Part shown: piece by piece, positions 16,920-24,614 of the stretch
How the letters are laid out: each line of letters starts with the position of its first letter
Position numbering within the stretch: the stretch's first letter is position 1
Assembly: GCF_017872975.1 (NCBI RefSeq)
Contig: NZ_JAGGJP010000022.1
Span: forward strand, 1-34,552
DNA length: 34,552 bases
Direction of reading: 5' to 3'
From: Rubellimicrobium aerolatum
Lineage (GTDB): Bacteria > Pseudomonadota > Alphaproteobacteria > Rhodobacterales > Rhodobacteraceae
Program-made: the position numbers and the translations under genes
The notes under the pieces: model-generated
What the model was told of the DNA's origin: nothing
The model's input: the letters and a program-made list of their open reading frames with translations, nothing else
Databases searched by the model: none

Positions 16920-17633
16920 ATGAGACTCGCCGTTTTCCAGTCGCACCCCGCCCGTGCCGACAAGGCCGCCAACCTGGCCCGCCTGCGCGAGGTCGCGCGG
17001 GCCTCGGCCCTGGCGGGGGCCGACGTGCTCGTCTGCTCCGAGCTTTTCCTGACGCGCTACAACATCGGGGCGGAGACGCGTCGCCTCGCGGAGCCGCTCG
17101 ACGGCCCGTCCGTGAGCGAGGCGCGAGGCATCGCCCGCGACAGCGGCTGCGCGATCGTCCTGGGCTATCCCGAGCTGGCCTGCGGCGCGGTCCACAACAG
17201 CGCCGCGATGATCGGGGCCGATGGGGAGGTCCTCGCCAACTACCGCAAGATCAACCTGTTCGGGGATGCCGAGAGGTCGCTCTTCGTCCCAGGCGACAGG
17301 GTGCCGACGGTTCCCTACAAGGGCCGCCGGATCGCGCTGGGGATCTGCTACGACATCGAGCTGCCCGAGTTCGGCCGTCTGGCGGCCGCCGAGGGCGCCG
17401 ATCTCCTGCTCGTGCCGACCGCGAACATGGCCCCCTACTGGGAGGTCCCGACGACTATGCTCCGCGCCCGCGCCCTCGAGAACCGGCTGACCATCGCCTA
17501 CGTCAACCTCCATGGACGGGACGAGACCTACGACTACACCGGCCTGAGTGGCGTGGTCGGCCCCGATGGCCTCGACCTCGCGCGAGCCGGCCGCCAGTCG
17601 GAATGCCTGCTGATCGTCGATGTCGCGGCGTGA
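16920..17633 (+). CDS. Carbon-nitrogen hydrolase, DavA (5-aminopentanamidase)-like
   Basis: Nitrilase-superfamily amidase that would release ammonia from an amide such as 5-aminovaleramide. The catalytic triad is visible: E41 (VCSELFLTRYNIG), K110 (NYRKINLFG) and C143 (GICYDIELPE). The blocks RYNIG, NYRKINLFGDAERS, LVPTANMAPY and RARALENR closely resemble DavA of Pseudomonas as I remember it. GGGAGG precedes the ATG. At 237 residues it lacks the last ~25 residues of that family (the tail with a PYLxDxR motif), so it may be shortened by a downstream junction, although the core fold is complete. With the PuuP-like importer it suggests catabolism of an amine or its amide. Confidence 0.85.
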   Translation: MRLAVFQSHPARADKAANLARLREVARASALAGADVLVCSELFLTRYNIGAETRRLAEPLDGPSVSEARGIARDSGCAIVLGYPELACGAVHNSAAMIGADGEVLANYRKINLFGDAERSLFVPGDRVPTVPYKGRRIALGICYDIELPEFGRLAAAEGADLLLVPTANMAPYWEVPTTMLRARALENRLTIAYVNLHGRDETYDYTGLSGVVGPDGLDLARAGRQSECLLIVDVAA

Positions 17634-18026
17634 CCTGATCGCGGTCGGCGCCAGGGGGCCGGATGGGCTGGGGGAGCCGCGCCGCTGCGGGCCCAGTGGC
17701 GACCCGATCGGACGCTCGGAGGACCTCCGCGAGCGGGCGAAGCGTGGGATGGCGTCCTGGAATGGTGGTCTCGGGGCCGGAGTGGAGGCGCGGGAGCAAG
17801 TCCGGTTGCCGCGCGTCCTTGTCATCTCGCCGGAGGTGCCCGGACCTCGATGCCGCGCTCCGGCTCCTTGCGATGGGGCTGCAACGATCCGGCCCCATCG
17901 AGGCGGGTTGGGCTGTCCTGACCCTGCACCGACACCGCCCTGGACCGCCGGCGTTCGCCGCCGGTCCGACTGCTTCCAGCAAGGGCATGGGTTGCCTTGC
18001 CAACGGGGCTGACTCAGACTCGGCCC
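17634..18026. other. Intergenic stretch without a supportable gene
   Basis: About 390 bases between the amidase and the HNH-like gene. Open frames on both strands give low-complexity Arg/Pro-rich text without motifs. No continuation of the amidase tail is found in any frame. Possibly the scar of a past rearrangement. Confidence 0.5.
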
Positions 18027-18488
18027 ATGCCGATCGCCCCCGAGAACCGCTGGCTGTACCCCATCGACTGGCGCGAGCTGTCGGCGTTGATCCGCTTTGG
18101 GCGGGCCCGGGGCCGCTGCGAGCGCTGCGGGCGGCCGCACGGGCGGGACGTGGTTCACCTGGGCGACGGCTCGGGCATCTGGTGGGACGAGGAGCGCGCG
18201 GCTTGGCGCGACGGCCGGGGCCGGCGGGTGCGGGGCCTGCCGCCGCCCGGCGTGCTGGAGGCGCGGCAGCCGGCTCTGCACGGGCTGGAGGCGGCCCCCC
18301 GGCTGCCAGTTACCCGCGTGGTGCTGGCCAGCTGCCATCTTGGGCACGACCCCAGCCGCAACGGCCCGCGCGACCTCGCCGCGCTTTGTCAGCGCTGCCA
18401 CATGCTCCACGACGCCCCCGAGCACCGGCGCACCCGCTGGCGCAAGGCGCATGCGCGGCGCGCCCTGGGCGATCTGCTCGGGCGCTAG
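18027..18488 (+). CDS. HNH-like zinc protein
   Basis: A small 153-residue protein with the metal-binding layout of HNH-type nucleases: CERC (31-34), then CHLGHDPSRNGPRDLAALCQRCHMLHD (103-129) giving a histidine-rich loop, an asparagine, and a CxxCH pair (121-125). Such small HNH-like proteins are common in rhodobacterial genomes and phages; DNA cutting is possible but not shown. The ATG at 18027 was chosen over the in-frame TTG at 17997. It stands alone, between two stretches without genes. Confidence 0.7.
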   Translation: MPIAPENRWLYPIDWRELSALIRFGRARGRCERCGRPHGRDVVHLGDGSGIWWDEERAAWRDGRGRRVRGLPPPGVLEARQPALHGLEAAPRLPVTRVVLASCHLGHDPSRNGPRDLAALCQRCHMLHDAPEHRRTRWRKAHARRALGDLLGR

Positions 18489-18981
18489 AGGGGCGACGGC
18501 CGCTACGGCGGCTCGGTCCAAGGCTTGGCTGAGCTCACGGGAGCACATGCGCCGGGTGCGCTGATCCAAAGAGCCTGAACGACATAGGTCATCTTTCTTG
18601 ACATAACTTCGGTTATGCGACTTCGGCCTGTAGGTGGGGCGCGTTCCGCTTTTGACCGCGACAGGACGTCAGCTGAGGAGAGTCCGTAGATGGTGCCATC
18701 TCCGAGCTGTCCAAATACCTGATCGAGGGTGCACAAGCCAAGATGATCAATGCCCGTCCTGCGCTGAGGCTGAGCGACAGTCATGTGCAGGTAGCTGAAG
18801 TCCGTGGCACGTGCTGGCTCCGCAGGGCAGCGCCGAAGCCGAACCTGAGGATCTTAGCGCGAACGATCGGCAGCACCGAAAGCGCCACCTTGCGGCCTCC
18901 CCATACCGCGGTTTCATTTCACATCTAGCGCGGGCAGCATTAAAGATGCAAGATGCGTTTGCATTTTACCATGGGGCGGTC
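18489..18981. other. Intergenic stretch with a UUCG-loop hairpin and coding debris
   Basis: No complete gene is seen. A perfect hairpin, CATAAC-TTCG-GTTATG, lies at 18602-18617; the cUUCGg loop is unusually stable. Around 18690-18790 a short frame reads SELSKYLIEGAQAKMINARP, which looks like coding sequence cut off at both ends. GC content falls towards the DUF4236 gene. This looks like a junction where foreign DNA joined the backbone. Confidence 0.45.
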
Positions 18982-20145
18982 ATGCCGTTTTACATCAGAG
19001 ACTCCATCAACCTAGGTCCGTTCAAGGTCAACGTCTCCAAATCAGGTCTGGGTATCTCTGCCGGTGTGAAAGGTTTCCGGATCGGGGCCGGGCCAAAAGG
19101 CCATTATATTCATGCCGGCAGGAATGGCGTTTACTACAGAAAAACATTGGGAAGCCTTGGCCGAAATGCGAAACCCACACCCACTCAAGGAACAGATTAC
19201 ACCTCCCAAATCGCTAAGATCGCGCCGAACGAAAAGCTGCCGACTTACATGACCGAGGACGGTATCCTCATGCGGCGCATCATTTCTGCCGAGGCGGACG
19301 TACTTGTGTCAGAAAGTCATTCCGAGGCTTTGAGCAGCCTCAACGAGGCGCGTGAGCGCCCTTCATATACGCTCATGCTCTGTGGTGCCGCTGGGATCGG
19401 CCTTTCGTTGTCGTTCGTATCACAGAACTTGGCCGTCATTGGCCTGTTTGCTATCCTTCTCGTCGCGGCATACGTCATCGGGAACATGATCGACGTTCCT
19501 CGACGCAACGTAGTTTTTGCCTATGACCTCGAACCAGTGGTGGAAGAGCGATACAAGGCGTTCTTGGACGCGATTGACCGGATCGCGAACGCTCACAAGA
19601 TGTGGTTCGTTAAGGCAAAGGGTGACATCACGAACTTGCATGCTTGGAAGAAGAACTCTGGCGCCTCGGAGCTGGTGGACAGTAAAGAGACGGCTGTCTC
19701 CTACGCTCTGCCCAAGGGCATCGCCTCGAACATCACTCCGCCTATGATCGTCATTGACGGAAAGAACTGCTACTTCTTCCCGGACTGCCTACTTATAGAA
19801 GAAAACAAACGGTTCGGCGCGGTGCGCTATGAAAACATGCGCACTGCCGTTCGCGATCAGCGCATGATTATGGACTCCGCCCCGTCTGACGCCAAGGTTG
19901 TAGGGCAGACATGGAAATACGTGAACAAGAATGGCAGTCCGGATCGCCGCTTTAATAGCAACCGGCAACTGCCAATCTGTTTATTGGAAGAGATCGGCAT
20001 GATCAGCGAAGGAGGATTTAAGGGCCTGTTACAAGTCTCAAAGCATGGCATCGGCGGGGCGTATGTCACCGCCATTACTGAGCTTGGGTCGGTTACGAAG
20101 GAATTGAAGGACGCCGAACCTCTTCTCATCACTAAGAACATCTAA
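18982..20145 (+). CDS. DUF4236-domain membrane protein
   Basis: The first ~57 residues match DUF4236: MPFYIRDSINLGPFKVNVSK, then SGLGISAGVKGFRIGAGPKG and a YYRK end. Two hydrophobic segments (about 129-147 and 149-170) form a membrane hairpin. A ~215-residue C-terminal region of unknown function follows (residues 171-387). The domain's role is unknown. The ATG at 18982 was picked because the domain begins there and GGGGCGG lies just upstream; ATG 18946 is possible. The gene is distinctly AT-richer than the backbone, a sign of transfer. It is flanked by debris on one side and an IS remnant on the other. Confidence 0.75.
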   Translation: MPFYIRDSINLGPFKVNVSKSGLGISAGVKGFRIGAGPKGHYIHAGRNGVYYRKTLGSLGRNAKPTPTQGTDYTSQIAKIAPNEKLPTYMTEDGILMRRIISAEADVLVSESHSEALSSLNEARERPSYTLMLCGAAGIGLSLSFVSQNLAVIGLFAILLVAAYVIGNMIDVPRRNVVFAYDLEPVVEERYKAFLDAIDRIANAHKMWFVKAKGDITNLHAWKKNSGASELVDSKETAVSYALPKGIASNITPPMIVIDGKNCYFFPDCLLIEENKRFGAVRYENMRTAVRDQRMIMDSAPSDAKVVGQTWKYVNKNGSPDRRFNSNRQLPICLLEEIGMISEGGFKGLLQVSKHGIGGAYVTAITELGSVTKELKDAEPLLITKNI

Positions 20146-20174
20146 TGAAACCGGTGTTTAAGTATTGAGGACCT

Positions 20175-20515
20175 ATGAGCAAGCCCCTTGCGTCCGACAA
20201 TCTCTGGGCGGTTCTTGCGCCGCTTCTGCCTCCCGACCTACTGAAGCCCAAGGGCGGCGACCCTGCTGCGGCAACTGCGTAGTCCTGGCCGGCATCATCT
20301 TCGTCCGCGCTCCGGCATCCCGTGGGAGATGCTGCCGCGCGAGCTGGGCTGCTCTGGCATGACGTGCTGGCGTCGTCTGTGGGACTGGCAGGAGGTGGGT
20401 GTTTGGGCAGGCCTGCACCGTGTACTGATCGAGCGCTTGTCGGATGCGGGGCACTTGGACTGGAGCCGTGCCTCTCTCGACAGCGCCGCGGCAGCTGCCA
20501 AAAAGGGGGGCCATC
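20175..20515 (+). pseudogene. IS5-family transposase, 5' fragment with frameshifts
   Basis: Starts as MSKPLASDNLWAVLAPLLPPDLLKPKGGDP, the usual beginning of IS427-like IS5 transposases. After a frame change it continues with IIFVRA, then in another frame GCSGMTCWRRLWDWQEVGVWAGLHRVLIERL and DWSRASLDSAAAAAKKGG. At least two frameshifts are present and the catalytic domain is missing after ~115 codons. Not functional. Confidence 0.85.
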
Positions 20516-20640
20516 GCCCTGGTTGCCGCGCCTACCGTGAACCTGACGCTTCCGTTGTTTAAGGCGGCTTACCTTAGCAGCCCGGCTATTTAAGCCGATG
20601 GCCTGTTGCTTAAACAACGTGTTCCAGTCATGGTCCGGAC

Positions 20641-21822
20641 ATGGCTGACGCTCCACCCCCCAACGGCCGGCTCGGCCGCCTTGTCGAGACGCCCGTGGCC
20701 GGTGAGGTCGTGCGCGCCTTCGTACCCCCGCCGCTGCCACCCGACCCGGCCGTGGACGTGCTCTCGCTGCTTCACCGCCTCGGCCTCGCCGAGCGCGCCC
20801 TGGGCCGGCTCGACGGCATCACCGTGCTCCTGCCGCGCCAGGAGCTGTTTCTCTACATGTACGTCCGCAAGGAAGCGGTGCTCTCGTCGCAGATCGAGGG
20901 CACCCAATCGACCCTGACCGATCTCCTTCGGCTCGAGACCGAAGCCCAGGCCGGCGAGCCGATCGACGACGTCCGCGAGGTGTCGAACTACGTCGACGCG
21001 ATGATGTTCGGGCTTGAGCGCCTGGAGGAACTGCCGCTCTCGCTCCGGCTCATCCGCGAGATGCACGCCCGCCTCCTGCAAAGTGGGCGAGGCGGCACCA
21101 AGGATCCCGGCGAGTTCCGCCGCTCGCAGAACTGGATCGGCGGCAGCCGCCCCGGCAATGCCCTCTTCGTCCCGCCGCCCGTCACCGAGCTCGACGCATG
21201 TCTGGGGGCGCTCGAGGTCTTCATGCACGAGGAGCGCTCGCAGCTGCCGGCCCTCATCAAGGCCGGGCTCCTCCACGTGCAGTTCGAGACCATCCACCCG
21301 TTCCTCGACGGCAACGGGCGCATCGGGCGCCTACTTGTGACGCTCTACCTCTGCGTCCACGGCGTGCTGCGCAAGCCGCTCCTCTACCTCAGCCTTTACC
21401 TCAAGACCCACCGCGCCGACTACTACCGGCTCCTCCAAGAGGTCCGCGAGCGGGGCGCCTGGGAGGCGTGGCTCGAGTTCTTCCTCGACGGCGTCGCCGA
21501 GACCGCCAACCAAGCCTTCGACGCGGCGACCTGTATCGTCGAGCTATTCCGCCAGGACCGCGAGCGCATCACGGCCGAGAGCGACCGCGCGGGCTCGGCA
21601 CTCCGCGTGCACGAGCTGATGCAGCAAACCCCCTACGTCACGAGCAACCAGCTCGTCGCGCGGACCGGCCTGTCTGCGCCGACCGTGAACGCCGCGCTGG
21701 CCGATCTCGAGCGCCTCGGCATCGTCGAGGAGGTCACGGGCCGGCGGCGCGGTCGCGTCTTCGGGTACCGCCGCTACCTCGCTATCCTCAGCGAGGGCAC
21801 GGACCCGTTGCCGGCCAGCTGA
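20641..21822 (+). CDS. Fic-family protein (probable AMP-transferase)
   Basis: Fic enzymes attach AMP or another nucleotide part to hydroxyl groups of target proteins. The catalytic loop HPFLDGNGRIGR is complete (219-230). An N-terminal inhibitory helix carries S-S-Q-I-E-G (82-87), matching [S/T]xxxE[G/N] of class II (self-inhibited) Fic proteins. The N-terminal Fic_N region (residues 1-80) and a C-terminal winged helix (VTSNQLVARTGLSAPTVNAALADLERLGIVEEVTGRRRGR) give the common three-part layout, 393 residues. No separate antitoxin is needed in this class. It stands alone upstream of the CBASS locus and may be part of the same defence island. Confidence 0.92.
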   Translation: MADAPPPNGRLGRLVETPVAGEVVRAFVPPPLPPDPAVDVLSLLHRLGLAERALGRLDGITVLLPRQELFLYMYVRKEAVLSSQIEGTQSTLTDLLRLETEAQAGEPIDDVREVSNYVDAMMFGLERLEELPLSLRLIREMHARLLQSGRGGTKDPGEFRRSQNWIGGSRPGNALFVPPPVTELDACLGALEVFMHEERSQLPALIKAGLLHVQFETIHPFLDGNGRIGRLLVTLYLCVHGVLRKPLLYLSLYLKTHRADYYRLLQEVRERGAWEAWLEFFLDGVAETANQAFDAATCIVELFRQDRERITAESDRAGSALRVHELMQQTPYVTSNQLVARTGLSAPTVNAALADLERLGIVEEVTGRRRGRVFGYRRYLAILSEGTDPLPAS

Positions 21823-21937
21823 TCGCAGCCGGGCTAGCCTCACGAGCATGGTCTCGGTGGCGAACAGTCCTCGCTGGACATTTCACCTGTATGGTCAGCT
21901 CCGCTAATAGAATTTAGATTATGTGGCAAACCCTTGG

Positions 21938-22846
21938 CTAGCGGTTTGACCGCTGTTCCATGAGATCGAAGGTATCGAGAGCCTCTTCCTCCCGCTGTTC
22001 GAAGTTCCTGACGCGGTCTTCGAGGTGCAGGAGCGAAAGCCCAAGGTCATAGCGGTCCGAGACGATTACCTCCTCCACGACCGGCTCTCCCGAGAACCAA
22101 ACCCCCGCCGGGTGGCTCACGCCATCGGGTGGAATTTCCGAGGCTCCGGTGGCAGCTGGTGAAGCCGTCGGAACTTCCATTGGGGATCTTCCCCGCGTGC
22201 GGAAGAACGCGCCCGAGCGCAGCGCGGGAGTGCTCGACTTCCCCCAAAGCACATAGCCGTCGCGAGACATCACCAGAACGGCGCGCCTCTCCGTGAGGCT
22301 CAGCCATTGCAGGACGCAGGCTGTGATTGAAACACCGTAACGCTCCTCTGCGAGCCGCCCCAGCTCGGCAAGGCTCACCCTAGCGCGCGCCGGCACCTGC
22401 CGGCGGAAGTCATCGAGCGGCATGAGGAGGCGCGCGGCGAAGCGGTTGGCCTCCGCCTCCTGTGGGCTTCTCTCATGATCCCAGGTGGCCATGTCCTCGG
22501 GCCAGCAGCGGAAGCCTCCGTCGGGCGCAAGGTGCCTGTGGACCAGGAAGTGACCCAGCTCGTGGGCGACCGTGAACCGGCGCCGCCCCGGATGGCGAAT
22601 GGCGTCGCTGTAGGCGATGCCCCATCCCTTACCGCGGCGGCGTCCGTCGACCAGCGCACCGTCACACCCGTCGAGGGGCCTCTCTGAGACTCGCGTGACG
22701 GGCGCGTCGCGATCGATCACCGGCGTCCACTCAAGGGCGAGCCGCTCGACGTCGATGGGGAAGCGATCCTCACCAAGGGACTGGCGCAGGATCATGGAGG
22801 CCTTGTTGGCCCACCAGTCCGGTCCTCTGTCCGCCTGTGAACTCAC
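21938..22846 (-). CDS. capP: ImmA/IrrE-type metallopeptidase, CapP-like
   Basis: Zinc peptidase with HELGH at residues 95-99 and a downstream glutamate in QEAEANRFAARLLMP (130-132), the ImmA/IrrE pattern; 302 residues. It begins at a GTG overlapping the stop of the HTH gene by 4 bases (GTGA). The C-terminal half (from ~160) has a predicted sensor region with no familiar motif. In described CBASS loci, CapP is activated by single-stranded DNA and cleaves the repressor CapH. The same pairing, divergent from CBASS genes, is seen here, so I infer the same role. Active-site residues are intact. A phage-type ImmA with its repressor is the alternative. Confidence 0.8.
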   Translation of the reverse strand: MSSQADRGPDWWANKASMILRQSLGEDRFPIDVERLALEWTPVIDRDAPVTRVSERPLDGCDGALVDGRRRGKGWGIAYSDAIRHPGRRRFTVAHELGHFLVHRHLAPDGGFRCWPEDMATWDHERSPQEAEANRFAARLLMPLDDFRRQVPARARVSLAELGRLAEERYGVSITACVLQWLSLTERRAVLVMSRDGYVLWGKSSTPALRSGAFFRTRGRSPMEVPTASPAATGASEIPPDGVSHPAGVWFSGEPVVEEVIVSDRYDLGLSLLHLEDRVRNFEQREEEALDTFDLMEQRSNR

Positions 22847-23166
22847 TCGTCGTCCCAGAGATCCAAAGTCTTCTGCAGCTTGGCTTTAGTCTTGGGATCG
22901 AGCGCCACGTAGCGCCGGAAGAAGACCTTGTCCTCGGGCGCAAGGTCCGCCTCCGAGTTGATCGGCGTGCCGATCAGGAAGTCGACGGTGGTGCCGAGAG
23001 CCGCAGCGATGCCGGAGAGCTTCTCCGCCGAGGGCCTGGGCGGGGCTTTGTTCTCGAGCTCCCAGACGTAGCTCTTGCTCGACCCCGACATCTGCGCGAG
23101 CTGATCGAGGGTCAGACCCCGCTCCTTGCGCAGCGACCTGAGCCGCTCCCCCATTGGCGTGGCCAA
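22843..23166 (-). CDS. capH: XRE-type repressor, CapH-like
   Basis: Small DNA-binding protein: helix-turn-helix at residues ~8-63 (LRSLRKERGLTLDQLAQMSG, SSKSYVWELENK, SGIAAALGTTVDFLIG) and a short acidic C-terminal part (EDKVFFRRYVALDPKTKAKLQKTLDLWDDE), the layout of CapH. Start: TTG at 23166 with GGGGAG about 7 bases upstream; ATG at 23154 is also possible. The longer reading from TTG 23217 would begin upstream of the candidate promoter's start site. Expected to repress the divergent CBASS operon and its own gene until cleaved by the peptidase encoded next to it. Confidence 0.8.
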   Translation of the reverse strand: MATPMGERLRSLRKERGLTLDQLAQMSGSSKSYVWELENKAPPRPSAEKLSGIAAALGTTVDFLIGTPINSEADLAPEDKVFFRRYVALDPKTKAKLQKTLDLWDDE

Positions 23167-23202
23167 GACTCCCCTCCCCGCATGACTTTCTTGCTTTGGT
23201 TC

Positions 23203-23231
23203 GGTGTAGGCGCACAAGGAGTCCTTGACAA
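23203..23231 (-). promoter_or_regulatory. Candidate promoter for the capH-capP pair
   Basis: On the minus strand TTGTCA (23226-23231) and TACACC (23203-23208) are 17 bases apart. The start would fall near 23196-23200, some 30 bases before the chosen capH start. The -10 box is weak. Confidence 0.35.
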
Positions 23232-23254
23232 CTGGTTCCTCAACGTCGAGTTCG

Positions 23255-23268
23255 GAGTAGCGATACTC
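23255..23268. promoter_or_regulatory. Inverted repeat between capH and the CBASS operon, candidate operator
   Basis: GAGTA-GCGA-TACTC is a perfect 5-bp inverted repeat in the middle of the 170-base divergent gap. HTH repressors of this size usually bind such dyads. No second copy was found in the gap. Confidence 0.4.
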
Positions 23269-23336
23269 GGCGATGGCCCAAGCTGAAAACGGTCGAAGGT
23301 CGCGAAGCCACGACGGGACAGAAGGACTGCCTCGAA

Positions 23337-24614
23337 ATGAACAAGCTCAACGACCTAGCCCGCCTTCGCCGACCCGAGACCATCGTTGACCGGCTCCTCA
23401 AGCTCGTGGCCGTTCGCGTCGAGCTGCCGCCGAGCTACCACGCGCTCGCCTGCGACCGCAAAGCCGCCCTTGAGGCCCACATCGAGCGCGCCGGCAGCGT
23501 CCTCGAGCACCTCGTCGTCCTCTTCTACGTCCAGGGTTCGATGGCGATCGGAGCCACCATCCGGGCCCGCTATCGTGAGGACGGTTACGACATCGACATC
23601 GTAGTCGAGCTGCGCCTCCCGCGTTCCACGCCGCCGAACGTGGTCCTCGACATGCTCTTCCAAGCGGTGAAGGGCGAGCCGGACTCCCGTTACCACGACT
23701 GCACCCGGCGCCAGACCCGCTGCGTCACCGTCGAGTACGCCGACGGCATGCACGTCGACCTCACGCCCTCGATCCTGGTCGAGCCGCTGAGCCCCCGCCG
23801 GAGCGTGATCCCGCACGCCAAGCCAGAGGAGCCGCGGTACATGGACCGCATGGTGCGGATGAACGCTTACGGCTTCGCCGAGGAGTTCAACGAGCGCAAC
23901 CCGCCGGACTGGGTCTTTGCCGAGGACTACGCGGAGATCCGCAAGAGGATGGATCCGGGCTCCATCGCCATCGCGGCGGCCGAGTCCGAGCCCGTGCCGG
24001 CGCATTCCTCGGAGGTGGGGGGAAAGTCGACCACGGTGGTCGCCCTCCAGCTCATGAAGCGCAACCGGCTCCTATCCTATCGGCTCCGCGACGGGGTGCG
24101 GATGCCACCCTCGGTGATGATCTCCTCCATCGTGCTCGAGGCCGCGCGGCCCGGGCGCACGCTCACCGAGGCGTTGACCGAGTCCGTGGACCACCTCCGC
24201 CGGCGCCTTCAAGCGGCCCAGGACGCAGGCGTGCTGATCGACGTGCGCAACCCGCGCGATCCCGAGGACCGCTTCACCGACCGCTGGCCCGCCACCCTCG
24301 AGGACCAGCGGCTCTATATTAGCGACCTCGAGCGCCTGGCCCGCAGGCTCGATGACCTTCAGCGTGCGGAGTCGATGAAGGAGCGGTCCGACATCCTCGT
24401 CGAGCTCTTCGGTGAGGCCCCGGCCCGCGATGCCATGGCCGAGATCGTGCGCGAGGTGGCACCTCACGAGCCCTCTACGACCCGGCCGGCGTCTCCGGCT
24501 CCAGCGGCCTTGACGGCCCCGGTCCTCCTGGCGCCGCGCATCGCACCGGCGCAGCCTGTGCGGGCGCCGCGCAACACCAACTTCGGGGGAACCTGGACAT
24601 GGCCCGAGAACTGA
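23337..24614 (+). CDS. CD-NTase (cGAS/DncV-like nucleotidyltransferase), CBASS
   Basis: Makes a cyclic oligonucleotide signal on phage infection. The nucleotidyltransferase core is complete: GS at 67-68 (VQGSMAIGATI), D85 and D87 (DGYDIDIVVEL), and the third aspartate D141 (HVDLTPSIL). The following helical part (residues ~200-370) fits the family. A Pro/Ala-rich linker leads to the tail NTNFGGTWTWPEN. The gene runs into the next with a 16-base overlap, so the genes are coupled. AAGGA lies 10 bases before the ATG. It is the first gene of a three-gene operon (CD-NTase, E2-like, phospholipase). The product cannot be read from sequence; phospholipase effectors are usually linked with cGAMP-type signals. 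Confidence 0.9.
   Translation: MNKLNDLARLRRPETIVDRLLKLVAVRVELPPSYHALACDRKAALEAHIERAGSVLEHLVVLFYVQGSMAIGATIRARYREDGYDIDIVVELRLPRSTPPNVVLDMLFQAVKGEPDSRYHDCTRRQTRCVTVEYADGMHVDLTPSILVEPLSPRRSVIPHAKPEEPRYMDRMVRMNAYGFAEEFNERNPPDWVFAEDYAEIRKRMDPGSIAIAAAESEPVPAHSSEVGGKSTTVVALQLMKRNRLLSYRLRDGVRMPPSVMISSIVLEAARPGRTLTEALTESVDHLRRRLQAAQDAGVLIDVRNPRDPEDRFTDRWPATLEDQRLYISDLERLARRLDDLQRAESMKERSDILVELFGEAPARDAMAEIVREVAPHEPSTTRPASPAPAALTAPVLLAPRIAPAQPVRAPRNTNFGGTWTWPEN

Noticed and set aside
23167-23217. Longer capH starting at TTG 23217
   Set aside because: It would begin upstream of the candidate promoter's start site and adds no domain sequence; TTG 23166 has a strong ribosome site.
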